Counted from the first letter of the stretch, positions 26,912 through 36,156 are shown. The stretch is DNA of 64,000 nt from Leifsonia psychrotolerans (GCF_013410665.1 NZ_JACCFM010000001.1:1922001-1986000); one strand, 5' to 3'. Notes: generated by a model from the letters alone, not told the origin. Numbers and translations: made by a program.

Positions 26912-27825
26912 AGCAGATCCTCCGTTCCCGAGCGCTTCACATAGAACAAGACCATCACGAGAATCACACTCATCAGAATGATCGACAGCGCTGCCGCCGC
27001 CGGATAGTTGAGGAGCACCAGAAAGTTGGCCTCAATCACGTTTCCCACCATCTGAGTGTCTGGGCCACCGAGAAAGTCTCGGCTGGCGTTGATGTAGTCG
27101 CCCGCTGCCGGGATGAAGGTGAGCAGGGTTCCCGCGACGATGCCCGGCATCGACAGCGGAATTGTCACCTTGCGGAACACCTGGAACGGGTTCGCATAGA
27201 GGTCGTTCCCCGCTTCGAGATACCGCACGTCGAGCCGTTCGAGCGTCGTGTAGAGCGGCAGCGTCATGAACGGAATGAAGTTGTAGGTCAAACCGAAGAT
27301 CACCGCCCCCGCCGTACCGGTGAAGTGGGCATCCGGCGCCATCAGTGACAGGGCCTTGAGCGAGGTGATCACAAATGACTCGTCCGAAAGCAGCTGCTTC
27401 CACGCCAGCGTGCGCAGTAGAAAGCTGATGAAGAACGGCGCAATGACCATGACGAGCATCAGGCTCTGCAGCAGTGGCCAGCGCCGCGCCTTCACCCCGA
27501 TGAAGTAAGCCAGCGGATAGCTGATGGCCAGGGCCAGCACCGTGGCACAGAGTGCATAGCCGAAGGAGCGCAGGATGTGCGGCCAGTAGTCCGAGATGAC
27601 CTGGACGTAGTTCTCCCATTTGAAGGCATAGCTGAATTGGCCGACGTCACCGTCGACCATCGGGGCCTGGAACGAAGTCAGCAGCAGAGAGAAGAGCGGA
27701 GTGATGAAGAACAGCACCAGGTACAGGATGCCGGGCAGCAGCAGGAACAGCGCGATGGGGCTCTTCTTGCGCGGCGTGGCTTCAACCCCCGGCGCCGTCG
27801 TCGTGGCGAACGCAGCGAAGGCCAT
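26908..27825 (-). CDS. potB: Spermidine/putrescine ABC transporter permease PotB
   Basis: The 305-residue permease starts at ATG 27825, two bases after the potA stop codon. The open frame further upstream only overlaps potA. After a short cytoplasmic segment (TPRKKSP) come six helices, beginning with IALFLLLPGILYLVLFFITP. The EAA loop LEAGNDLYANPFQVFRKVTI lies near 210. It pairs with PotC to form the channel of the polyamine importer. Confidence 0.92.
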   Translation of the reverse strand: MAFAAFATTTAPGVEATPRKKSPIALFLLLPGILYLVLFFITPLFSLLLTSFQAPMVDGDVGQFSYAFKWENYVQVISDYWPHILRSFGYALCATVLALAISYPLAYFIGVKARRWPLLQSLMLVMVIAPFFISFLLRTLAWKQLLSDESFVITSLKALSLMAPDAHFTGTAGAVIFGLTYNFIPFMTLPLYTTLERLDVRYLEAGNDLYANPFQVFRKVTIPLSMPGIVAGTLLTFIPAAGDYINASRDFLGGPDTQMVGNVIEANFLVLLNYPAAAALSIILMSVILVMVLFYVKRSGTEDLL

Positions 27826-27827
27826 CC

Positions 27828-29033
27828 CTACGCCTCTTCCAGCTCCGTTTGCAGCGCATCGCGCTGGTGAGCGGCGATGCTCCGGGTGTCGGCGTCCGGC
27901 TCGAAGCGCGGAGCAGTGGCCGGGTCGTCTTCGAGACCGAAACCGTGCTCGATGTTCCAACTGACCCAGACTTCGGCATTCTCGCCGGCGACCGGACCGA
28001 AGGCCATGTTCTGGGCGAAGACGATCACGTTCCCGAGCCCGGGAATGGCAACCAGATATTGCGTGCTCACACCGCTGAATGACACGTCGATCACACGACC
28101 GGGCCCGAGCATATTATGGTCGGCGCGTTCGGCGGGGGCGTCCAGGTGCAGGCTCAGCTTCTCGGGGCGCACACCGATCGTGACGTCGCCGGCATGGCGG
28201 TGAGAGCGCTGCGTGGGCACGAGGATGCGGTGGCCGGCGACATCCACCGCGATCGCGGTGCTCGTATTTGCGACGACGGTTCCGGTGAAGAGATTGGACT
28301 GACCCAAGAAGTTGGCGACGAAGGCGGTTTTGGGCAGTTCATACAACTGCTGCGGTGCCCCCATCTGCTCGATCCGGCCCTTGTTCATCACCGCGACGGT
28401 GTCGGCCATGGTCATGGCCTCCTCCTGGTCGTGGGTCACGTGCAAGAAGGTCAGCCCGACCTCAACCTGAATCGTCTTCAGTTCAAGCTGCATCTGCCGA
28501 CGCAACTTGAGGTCGAGAGCGCCGAGCGGCTCGTCGAGCAGCAGCAGTGCCGGTCGATTCACCAGGGCCCGGGCGAGAGCGACACGCTGTTGCTGACCGC
28601 CCGAGAGCTGGATCGGCTTGCGGGTCGCCAAATGATCGAGTTCGACCAGACGCAATGCCTCATGTGCCTTGGCGACCGGGTCGGCGATTTTGCGCCGACG
28701 CAGGCCGAACGCCACGTTCTCCAGCACCGTCATGTGCGGGAAGAGCGCGTAGCTCTGGAACACCGTGTTCACGGGTCGCTTGAAAGGCTTCTGCCCGGTG
28801 ACATCACGGCCGCCGATCAGAATCTGCCCGGCAGTCGGATCTTCCAAGCCGGCGACAAGTCGCAGCGTCGTGGTCTTGCCACAGCCCGACGGTCCGAGAA
28901 GCGCGAAGAACGAACCGGCCGGAATGACGAGATCGAGGTTTTCGATGGCGGTGAACCCGGGGAACCGTTTTTGAATTCCCACCAGCTCAAGGTCGGCGCC
29001 GCTCTCAGCGAATTCACTGATCGCCACGATCAC
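27828..29033 (-). CDS. potA: Spermidine/putrescine ABC transporter ATPase PotA
   Basis: This 401-residue ATPase powers polyamine uptake. It has Walker A GPSGCGKTT (near 48), the signature LSGGQQQRVALARAL (near 143), Walker B LLLLDEPLGALD (near 165) and the switch His in FLHVTHDQEEAM. A C-terminal TOBE-type domain (about 255-360) is typical of PotA/MalK. The start is GTG at 29033, overlapping the potD stop (GTGA). The last about 35 residues are an acidic tail of no known role. Confidence 0.94.
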   Translation of the reverse strand: MIVAISEFAESGADLELVGIQKRFPGFTAIENLDLVIPAGSFFALLGPSGCGKTTTLRLVAGLEDPTAGQILIGGRDVTGQKPFKRPVNTVFQSYALFPHMTVLENVAFGLRRRKIADPVAKAHEALRLVELDHLATRKPIQLSGGQQQRVALARALVNRPALLLLDEPLGALDLKLRRQMQLELKTIQVEVGLTFLHVTHDQEEAMTMADTVAVMNKGRIEQMGAPQQLYELPKTAFVANFLGQSNLFTGTVVANTSTAIAVDVAGHRILVPTQRSHRHAGDVTIGVRPEKLSLHLDAPAERADHNMLGPGRVIDVSFSGVSTQYLVAIPGLGNVIVFAQNMAFGPVAGENAEVWVSWNIEHGFGLEDDPATAPRFEPDADTRSIAAHQRDALQTELEEA

Positions 29034-30244
29034 GCCCCCAGCAGGATGCTCTGGAATGAGGCGTCGTACTTCTGTTCTTCCTCGGGGCTGAGCGACCGGA
29101 AGACGTGGGCGTTCGCCAGCGTCGCCTCATCGGGGAAAATGAGCTGGTTGTTTGCCAACTCGGGGTCGATGGCAATCGCGGCTTCCTTGGCGCCGACGAC
29201 CGGGGGGATGTAGTTCACGTAGGCCGCCACCTCAGCAGCAACCTCCGGCTCGTAGTAGAAGTTGATCAGCTTCTCGGCGTTGGCCTTCCGCTTCGAGCCG
29301 ATCGGCACCACGAAGTTGTCATTCCAGAGTGTTCCACCCGAGTCGGGCAGCGCGAACCCCCACTTGTCGCCGTTCTCAGCGTTCAGCTGGGTGATATCAC
29401 CTGACCAGACGATGGCCGCGAGGGTGTCGCCGTTCACAAGGTCTTCCTTGTATGAGTTCCCCTTGATGTTACGGATCTGGCCATCGGTGACCTGCTTCTG
29501 CAGTACCTCGATCGCCGCGTTGTACTCGTCGTCGCCCCACTTGCCTGAGATGGAGGTGCCGTTGGCCTGCATCAGGATGCCCATCGTGTCGCGCATCTCC
29601 GAGAGCGTTCCCACGCGGCCCTTGAGGTCTTTGCTCCACAGCTCCTCGACGGAGGTCAGACCGTTCGGCAGCTTCTCCTTGTTCCAGGCGATGCCGGCAA
29701 ATCCGCCCTGCCACGGCACTGACATGGTGCGGCCCGGGTCGAAGTCGACGTCTTTCAACGCCGGCGTGAGGTTGGCCAGGTTTGGGATGTTCGCGTGATC
29801 GAGCTCTTGCACGAACCCACGACGAATCACCCTCGCCACCATCCAGTCGGTCAAGCAGACCGTGTCTGCGCCGATGTCTTGGCCGAGGGCAAGCTGGTCT
29901 TTGACCTTGCCGTAGTAGGTGTTGTTGTCGTCGACGGCTTCGACGTACTTCACTGTGATGCCGGTTTCTTTGGTGAACTGCTCGAGCGTCGGGTAGTTGC
30001 CCTGGTCGTCGATGTCAATGTAGAGAGCCCAGTTGTCCCAGTTCACCGTCTTGTCGGTAGCCGAAATATCGGTGGCCGCCGTGGGCTTGGCACTGGCCCC
30101 TCCCGTTGAACAGGCCGCGAGGGCAAGCGCTGCGGCTCCGGCTCCGGCCCCGGCAAGCAGTGTGCGTCTGCCCATTTGGGCGCGCTGTGCCTGACGCACG
30201 AGCTGGGCGATCATCGGGTCCGTGGGTAGTGGCTTCGACACCAT
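29030..30244 (-). CDS. potD: Polyamine ABC transporter substrate-binding lipoprotein PotD
   Basis: This 404-residue extracytoplasmic binding protein captures spermidine or putrescine. The export signal combines a twin-arginine-like MGRRTLLAGAGAG with a lipobox LALAAC (Cys near 46), so it is probably a Tat-exported lipoprotein. The mature part begins NWDNWALYIDIDD, the usual PotD/PotF opening. The ATG at 30244 has a GAGGAG site eight bases upstream, which decides the start against the longer frame. It is the first gene of potD-A-B-C. Confidence 0.93.
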   Translation of the reverse strand: MVSKPLPTDPMIAQLVRQAQRAQMGRRTLLAGAGAGAAALALAACSTGGASAKPTAATDISATDKTVNWDNWALYIDIDDQGNYPTLEQFTKETGITVKYVEAVDDNNTYYGKVKDQLALGQDIGADTVCLTDWMVARVIRRGFVQELDHANIPNLANLTPALKDVDFDPGRTMSVPWQGGFAGIAWNKEKLPNGLTSVEELWSKDLKGRVGTLSEMRDTMGILMQANGTSISGKWGDDEYNAAIEVLQKQVTDGQIRNIKGNSYKEDLVNGDTLAAIVWSGDITQLNAENGDKWGFALPDSGGTLWNDNFVVPIGSKRKANAEKLINFYYEPEVAAEVAAYVNYIPPVVGAKEAAIAIDPELANNQLIFPDEATLANAHVFRSLSPEEEQKYDASFQSILLGA

Positions 30245-30435
30245 GGGTAAGACTCCTCGTACTCTCGAGCGGTGAATCACCGACTCGCTCGCACCGTTGC
30301 GAGTGGATTGATCCTGACACAACCACAGGCCAAAACACGAAACCGATGCCCAGATCGTTAACTTTTTTGCCGAAACCACGCGAAATCAGTACAAATAGCC
30401 CCCCTTTTCTTCGAAAACGTCCGTGTCCTGCCTGA

Positions 30436-33402
30436 TCAGCGGCCGGATTCCACTGAACCACGATGAACGTGCCCATCCGGCTCGAGCACCCACACCCGGT
30501 TGCGCCCCGGCGCGAGCGGTGGCGGAACTTCTCGTCGGCGACTGATCAGGCGATAGTCGGCAAGGGTGCAGCGGTCGAAGATCAGCGGACTGCGCTGCCG
30601 CAGCAGCTGGAGCGCAGCCCATTCGATCTGCCAGGCATCCGGATCACCGACGAACGCCGTCGGGCCAATCAGTGCCGTCACGTCGAGCTGCCCGCGGGCG
30701 CCGCCCAGCGGCGGTGTGAGCTCGACCACAGTAGCCACCTCACCCCGAATCTCTCGCAGCCGCTCGACGCAGCGGGCCGGGGACCCTGAAATGAGCACCA
30801 GCGTGCTCTGCGCGGATAGCCCCGGGAGGGGCTGCGGTCGGGCGCGTCCACCCGTCGGATCGAGGGCAGCGAGCAGTTGAATTCGGGTGCCGCGCCAGCT
30901 TCCGCCGCCCGCCGGCAGAGTCGTGTCGAACCGGGCCGGTACTCCCCCGGCGGCCCGATGCTCGTCAAGATTCTGCATCCGCAGCAGCAGAGCGCTTCCG
31001 CAGAGGGTCGACAAGATCTGCAGTCCGCCGACAGCACGCTGCACCGCAATGACCAGTGTGATCCCGGCCGCGGCGCCGTCACGCAGCACGATCGTCAGCA
31101 GGTCCAGCGCCGCCAGCCGATAGTCGCTTTCCCAGCGCGCGTACACCGAGTCGAAGTCGTCAAGGAGAAGCAGCAGTCCTGGAGTCGTAGCGTCCGGGTC
31201 CAGGCACCGCCGATGCGCACGGTCGAGGGCATCCCACGTGTTCTCGATGTCAGCATCGACGAGCTCGACCAGCCCGACCGGGTGCGCGGTTTTTCGCGCT
31301 TGTTCCGCCATCATGGCCAGAGCGGCCGACTTCCCCGAGTGGGCCGCCCCGACGACGAGCAGGTGCCCGTGCCTGGTCGGCGCGTATCCGGCAACTCGAT
31401 AGCGCTGATGGGCAGGCTCATCGAACAGCCCGATCTGAAGCTCGTCGGCTCCCGCCTCGGCCGCCGGGCCACCGGCGGCAACCGCTGCGAGCACTTCCCT
31501 CGTGACCATCGGCGGGAGCGGGGGGAGCCAGGGTCGGCGGGCTCGGTCGCCACGAGGCTCCCCGGCACTCGCGTCGTGCGCGCGCCCGATGATCTGCTGA
31601 ATATCGTCGACGGACGTGGTGGCAATCTGGCACAGCCGAGGATCACCGACTCCGCACTTGATCAGCACCCGGCCCGGTAGCGTGGGCGCGAGGGAAGCCG
31701 CCGCGTCGGTTCCGATCACCGCGAGACTGTCGGCTCGATTGTTGACGCGCAGTGAGAGCCGCAGACTGCAGTTGGCCAGCAGCGCGTCGCGGACCACCCC
31801 CGCAGGTCGTTGTGTACACAGGATGAGGTGGACGCCGAGGGAACGCCCGCGCGCCGCGATATCAACGAACAGGGCGTGCAGGTCCGGAAAGGCCCCGAGC
31901 ATCGTGGCGAACTCATCAACCACGATCACCAAACGCGGCACAGACGGAACTATTCGAGCGTCACCGATCTCTCGCGCGCCAGCGTCGGCCAGTATCTGTT
32001 CCCGATAGCGCAGTTCGGCGGTCAGGCTTTCCAGGGCGCGCGTCGCCTCGTGCTCGTCGAGATCGGTGACCAGACCGACACAGTGTGGCAGCGTCGTCAG
32101 CGCGGAGAGCGCCGCACCGCCTTTGAAATCGACGAGCAAGAAGGTGACCTCGTCGGGCGGGTACCGAGCGGCCATCGCCACGATCCAGGTGACCAAAAGC
32201 TCACTCTTTCCGCTCCCGGTGGTCCCACCGACAACCGCGTGCGGTCCCTGGCGCACCAGATCGATACAGAGCGGCCCGTCGGCACTCAGGCCGACGGCAC
32301 AGTCAAGACCACGGCCGCGTGCCGACGACGGATGCGGCTGGTCGGCGGTGACGCCAATGTCACGCAACTGAACCGACGAGGGCACGACGTCGCGCAGCTG
32401 GGATATCCCCGCTGCGTCGGCAGAGCGGCACAACTCCGTCGCGTGACGCGCGGCTTCGACGACGGAGGCAAGGTCTGGCGAAAAGACGAGTGACCGTTGC
32501 CCAGCCGCCGAACGCACGAGCTCCGCCTGCTCGGGGCTCCGCATCCGCACGATTGTTGCGCACCCCGGGGGCAACGTCTCGATGCTCGGTGCCACGGCGA
32601 GGATGATGCGCTGCCCGCCGGGCTGTGCCACACCGGATTGTGCGGCCTCCGATCGTGCGCTGTCGGATCGTGCGGCGCCCTCGCTGACGACGATCTCGTG
32701 CTCCGCAGTCCGCCCGCCGGCATGCGGCAACGTCAAGCTCCAGGACCACCCGGTTCCACCGGCGGCACCGGATCCGGATGCGACGACAACTCTCCACCGC
32801 TCGGGTGAAAGCGTGAAGCTCAGTTGCACGAGAAGTGCGCGTCCCAGTGCGAGCGCCGCGGCCGGTGACCCGACGATGCCGATACCGCCGCGCGCATCGG
32901 CCGTGACCGGTGCATCTCGCAGCGTCGATGCCGCCAGCCGAAGTCGCCCGGCCTCTGTCGATCCGTCGTCGCCCTCAAGCACCAGGCCGCTTGCCACGGC
33001 GCCGACTCCGAGGCTGACCTCGGTGGGAGCCTGCGGAGCCCAGCGCAGCGCTTCGTCGGGCGCGCGCAGGATGCTGCCTGACGCAGGAGTTCGCAGCCAG
33101 GCAGCCTGGCGAAGAAGTTCGAGCCGCTCATCGATGTCGTGCTGGAGGGCGCCAATCGCCTCGCCGTAGCGTGCACTGTCACGTCGCCGTGTGCGCCTCG
33201 ACGTACGGCGGCTATCGAGCACGCTCGCCACAGCCATAACCGGACTCAGCCCCGCAAATACCAACGCAAACAGCGATCCGGTGATTGCCCACATCGCTGC
33301 CGCCGCAGCCAGTGGGGCCAGACTCGCAACGAGCGGGAATCCGGCGCGCTGAGCATCGGCGGGATGCGCCGGGATACGCAGTGGGTCGACGGGGCTGTAC
33401 AC
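30436..33402 (-). CDS. EccC-like FtsK/SpoIIIE ATPase
   Basis: The 988-residue protein has two N-terminal transmembrane helices (about 22-62) and a basic region. One canonical FtsK/SpoIIIE ATPase domain has Walker A VVGGTTGSGKSE (near 391-401), Walker B RLVIVVDEFA (490-499) and a TQRP motif (530). A second, degenerate ATPase domain has a P-loop GAAHSGKS (685-692) and LLLLLDDF (743-750). This layout resembles EccC of type VII secretion, but shorter, with two rather than three ATPase modules. The start is GTG at 33402. Downstream in an FHA-PP2C-FHA cluster, with no WXG100 substrate, EccB, EccD, EccE or mycosin gene beside it. Function is not established; a substrate-recognising or protein-translocating motor is inferred. 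Confidence 0.85.
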   Translation of the reverse strand: MYSPVDPLRIPAHPADAQRAGFPLVASLAPLAAAAAMWAITGSLFALVFAGLSPVMAVASVLDSRRTSRRTRRRDSARYGEAIGALQHDIDERLELLRQAAWLRTPASGSILRAPDEALRWAPQAPTEVSLGVGAVASGLVLEGDDGSTEAGRLRLAASTLRDAPVTADARGGIGIVGSPAAALALGRALLVQLSFTLSPERWRVVVASGSGAAGGTGWSWSLTLPHAGGRTAEHEIVVSEGAARSDSARSEAAQSGVAQPGGQRIILAVAPSIETLPPGCATIVRMRSPEQAELVRSAAGQRSLVFSPDLASVVEAARHATELCRSADAAGISQLRDVVPSSVQLRDIGVTADQPHPSSARGRGLDCAVGLSADGPLCIDLVRQGPHAVVGGTTGSGKSELLVTWIVAMAARYPPDEVTFLLVDFKGGAALSALTTLPHCVGLVTDLDEHEATRALESLTAELRYREQILADAGAREIGDARIVPSVPRLVIVVDEFATMLGAFPDLHALFVDIAARGRSLGVHLILCTQRPAGVVRDALLANCSLRLSLRVNNRADSLAVIGTDAAASLAPTLPGRVLIKCGVGDPRLCQIATTSVDDIQQIIGRAHDASAGEPRGDRARRPWLPPLPPMVTREVLAAVAAGGPAAEAGADELQIGLFDEPAHQRYRVAGYAPTRHGHLLVVGAAHSGKSAALAMMAEQARKTAHPVGLVELVDADIENTWDALDRAHRRCLDPDATTPGLLLLLDDFDSVYARWESDYRLAALDLLTIVLRDGAAAGITLVIAVQRAVGGLQILSTLCGSALLLRMQNLDEHRAAGGVPARFDTTLPAGGGSWRGTRIQLLAALDPTGGRARPQPLPGLSAQSTLVLISGSPARCVERLREIRGEVATVVELTPPLGGARGQLDVTALIGPTAFVGDPDAWQIEWAALQLLRQRSPLIFDRCTLADYRLISRRREVPPPLAPGRNRVWVLEPDGHVHRGSVESGR

Positions 33403-33492
33403 AGACTCAGAACATCAGTCGAGTCCCGTCGGTACTGCACTCCGAACCGAATCGGTGCACAGCGCGTGCCGAGAGATCGTGTGGAGGAACGC

Positions 33493-34125
33493 CTAGACGA
33501 GCACGAAGAACTGGTCGGCGATCTCGACCCGAGAACCGCGCGGCACCAAGTAGCGGCGGCCGGGTTCGCAGCGAATAGCCGAGTCGTCTGGCCGCCTGAT
33601 CACCGTGCCATTGCCGGAGAACCGATCGGTGATCCAAAACTCGCCGTCGTGTTGGCCGAACTCAAGATGGCACTTCGATACCGACATGCCCACATCGTGA
33701 ATCTGAATCAGGTGGTCGAATTCTTCGTCGCTCTGCGCGACCGGTCGACGTCCGACCAAACCGGACCCCACAACGGCGAGGCTCTCCCCCGTGCTGAACT
33801 CCATCACGAACGGGGGTGCCACGTCGGCCGGCGGCCACTGCGCAACATCGTTCGGCGCCGCAGCTGCCGGAGGTGCAGCTGCCGGAGGTGCAGCCGGAGA
33901 CACCGCAGGAACGACGACCGCTGTCGGCGGAGGCTCCTCCTCGCCCATCCGGTAGGGAATCGAGAACACCGCGGACTGCGGTGGCAGCGGCGCAATGATC
34001 GACGTGTCGCCGGGCTGTGCATCGGCTCGCTTGCGGCTCAGCGGCGTCGCGGAGGTCGAACTTCCGCATTCGCCGCAGAACATGGCCCGCTCGGGCAATG
34101 ATGCCCCGCAGATCTGACAGGTCAC
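33493..34125 (-). CDS. Zinc-ribbon and FHA-domain protein
   Basis: The 210-residue protein starts with a zinc ribbon (CQIC ... CGEC, Cys 3, 6, 17, 20). A Pro/Ala-rich linker (about 40-105) follows, and the protein ends with an FHA domain (about 108-210). The FHA residues that bind phosphothreonine are kept: Arg in VGRRP, Ser and His in SVSKCH, and Asn in SGNGT. FHA domains read phosphothreonine in partners, so this is probably a reader or adaptor in the cluster. The start is GTG at 34125. It lies between the PP2C gene and the EccC-like ATPase gene on the same strand. Confidence 0.88.
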   Translation of the reverse strand: MTCQICGASLPERAMFCGECGSSTSATPLSRKRADAQPGDTSIIAPLPPQSAVFSIPYRMGEEEPPPTAVVVPAVSPAAPPAAAPPAAAAPNDVAQWPPADVAPPFVMEFSTGESLAVVGSGLVGRRPVAQSDEEFDHLIQIHDVGMSVSKCHLEFGQHDGEFWITDRFSGNGTVIRRPDDSAIRCEPGRRYLVPRGSRVEIADQFFVLV

Positions 34126-34175
34126 GAGGCGAATCCTTCCCTAGCCCAACTCATTTCTTCCAGAGTACAGACCAT

Positions 34176-35039
34176 TCATTGCGCAGCATCCGAAACAGAC
34201 GAGTCGGTCACATCACCGGTCACGACATCGACGACGTCAAGAACAATCACTGTCACGTTGTCGCGCCCACCGTTCTCGAGCGCCGCGTTGACGAGGGCAT
34301 CCGCGGCATCCCCGGGATCCGGGTTGCCGAGCAGAAAATGTCGGATCCCGTAGGCGGTGAGTTCCTTGGTCAGCCCATCCGAACACACCAGAATGCGCAT
34401 GCCCGGTTGAACGTTAAGAATTCGATAGTCGGGAATCGGTGCCTCGTGGAATCCGACGGCACGTGTGATCACGTTTCCCTGCGGGTGAACGTCAGCTTCC
34501 TCGCGCGTGATGCGGCCGGAGTCGACCAGTTCCTGCACGACAGAGTGGTCGACAGTGACCTGCTCGAGCACGCCCGACACCAACTGGTAGACCCGGGAGT
34601 CGCCGATGTTGAAGACGATCCACACCGCTTCGCCTGCGATGACCCCGAGGGCGGCCCCTGTCGCGGTTGTTCCGGTTCCGCGGTCTGTCACCCCGGCGCC
34701 CTGTGCCATATCTTCGACGGCCAGGCTGAGCGAACGGGCAATGGCCTCGGCCGACATCGAGCTTTCGCCCACGTGCTCGGCGAGTCGCGTGACAACCGCA
34801 GCGCTGGCGACGTCGCCGGCAGAATGACCACCCATTCCATCGGCCACGCAGAAGATCGGAGGCAGAGCGACAAGACTGTCTTCGTTGGCCTCCCGCCGAT
34901 GGCCGACGTCGGTGCGAGCACCCCACGAGAGCATCACCTGAGTGTTGAGTGACGGAAGAACAACCGTCCGACTACTGGTGCCTTGACCGATCTGGGTCAC
35001 CGATGGTGCCTTCCGACTACGCCTCAAACTCCAGGCCAA
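34176..35039 (-). CDS. PP2C-family serine/threonine phosphatase
   Basis: The 287-residue protein has the complete PP2C (PstP-like) catalytic core with metal-binding acidic motifs: GHRREANEDS (near 46), CVADGMGGHSAG (near 65), CSDGLT (near 215) and GGRDNVTVIV (near 258). It lacks the membrane anchor of housekeeping PstP, so it is a soluble enzyme. It should remove phosphate from Ser/Thr residues that the FHA proteins read. The TTG at 35039 is four bases after the stop of the FHA gene; an ATG 35 codons later (MLSWGARTDVG) is an alternative start. No Ser/Thr kinase gene is in the window. Confidence 0.9.
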   Translation of the reverse strand: MAWSLRRSRKAPSVTQIGQGTSSRTVVLPSLNTQVMLSWGARTDVGHRREANEDSLVALPPIFCVADGMGGHSAGDVASAAVVTRLAEHVGESSMSAEAIARSLSLAVEDMAQGAGVTDRGTGTTATGAALGVIAGEAVWIVFNIGDSRVYQLVSGVLEQVTVDHSVVQELVDSGRITREEADVHPQGNVITRAVGFHEAPIPDYRILNVQPGMRILVCSDGLTKELTAYGIRHFLLGNPDPGDAADALVNAALENGGRDNVTVIVLDVVDVVTGDVTDSSVSDAAQ

Positions 35040-35043
35040 CGTT

Positions 35044-35925
35044 CTACCGCTCGCTCACAGGGAGGATCTCGATGATATTACCGTCCCCCACGTTAACAGT
35101 TGCATCGGCTGTGACGCGGAAAGCCACGCCTGGCTGCAACCGAACCGGCGCCACGTGCGGCGTGCCCGCTTCGCGCACAGCCACACTCGTGCCGTTGGTC
35201 GAGCCCAGGTCGGTGAGGAGGACGGCATCACCCAGCTGTCGAATTTCGAGGTGCGTCGCTGAGACCGCCGAGGTGCTCGACGCCAGCGGAATCAGCACGA
35301 CACGACGGCCATCACCGTCTGACAACCGTGGCCGGCGACCGAGCACGAAGACCGCATCCAGCGGCCGCTCATCGCCGCTCGGCAGCCGCACGCGGTAGCG
35401 GTTCGCTGCGGTCGGTTCCACGCTCGAGTGCGAGTTCGAGTGCGCGAGCGACCAGCGCAGTGCGGTTCCGCGCACTGCACCGGTGCCGTTGCCCGGAGGC
35501 GAGACAGCCTCGGGCCCGTCGCTTGTCTCCGGTGCAGCGAGGCGCACTGCCGTCACCGACTGAAAATCGGACAGCAGCCAGGGACGGATCCCGCGGTCGG
35601 TGAAGTCGCGCGAGCCCTCGACCGTGTACACCGTCGCCGTGATCTGACCGCGCACAATGATCGAAACCGGAATCCCGTCGTCGCCGGTCTCGCCCGAGAA
35701 GCACACAACCGCGAAACTGTCGACGTTCTGTTCTCCTGCGAGGGGAAGCAGGGCAACCAGTGATTCCAAGATGATCGACGCATCGGGTGCGCGCGCCACG
35801 AACTCGTCAATGATCGACGGTGCTGTCGTGCTGGGGACTGCGGCGAAGAAGCGGCGGCCCACGATGAACGTCCACTCGGGGCCACCCCCGAGTGATCGTT
35901 CATAACTCACACGTCCGTGATCCAT
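35044..35925 (-). CDS. FHA-domain protein with an uncharacterised N-terminal domain
   Basis: The 293-residue product has an N-terminal domain of about 180 residues that I do not recognise (WTFIVGRRFFAAVPSTTAP, then SFAVVCFSGETGDDGIPVSI). The C-terminal FHA domain (about 195-285) has intact phosphothreonine-binding motifs: VLGRRPR, SATHLEI and DLGSTNGTSV. The N-terminal part has few charges suggesting enzymatic residues. The start at 35925 (MDHGRVSYE) is preferred to one 42 codons earlier, whose extra residues are almost all Arg/Ser. It heads the FHA-PP2C-FHA-ATPase cluster. Confidence 0.8.
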   Translation of the reverse strand: MDHGRVSYERSLGGGPEWTFIVGRRFFAAVPSTTAPSIIDEFVARAPDASIILESLVALLPLAGEQNVDSFAVVCFSGETGDDGIPVSIIVRGQITATVYTVEGSRDFTDRGIRPWLLSDFQSVTAVRLAAPETSDGPEAVSPPGNGTGAVRGTALRWSLAHSNSHSSVEPTAANRYRVRLPSGDERPLDAVFVLGRRPRLSDGDGRRVVLIPLASSTSAVSATHLEIRQLGDAVLLTDLGSTNGTSVAVREAGTPHVAPVRLQPGVAFRVTADATVNVGDGNIIEILPVSER

Positions 35926-36080
35926 ATGCCGTTTCAGTCTCTCTTCTGCGCGGCTCCTCGAAGCCGCGTCACGAACCGATCTACGACGCCAACGGAGTGT
36001 ATGAACCCACCGTGGCCTAGAGTGACCACGCCGTCGCTTCATCCTATCCATCCCTCTTCACCGCATTCGAGCTAAGTTCT

Positions 36081-36110
36081 GTGGAATTCGTAGAATTTAC
36101 TGCAAATAAC
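36081..36110. promoter_or_regulatory. Phased AT-rich repeats, possible Lrp-type site
   Basis: GTGGAATTCG, TAGAATTTAC and TGCAAATAAC follow each other so that A/T runs recur every ten bases. The stretch lies in the 231-base divergent region between the FHA gene and the lrp gene. Lrp/AsnC proteins bind such phased AT-rich sites and usually autoregulate. No experimental or comparative support is available. Confidence 0.35.
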
Positions 36111-36156
36111 CACTGATTCCCTTGCCGAAGGGCATTCTCACTGTCACAATCGAAAG

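Noticed and set aside
30436..35925. A complete type VII secretion locus
   Set aside because: No WXG100, EccB, EccD, EccE or mycosin gene is found in any frame of the region; only an EccC-like ATPase and FHA/PP2C genes are present.
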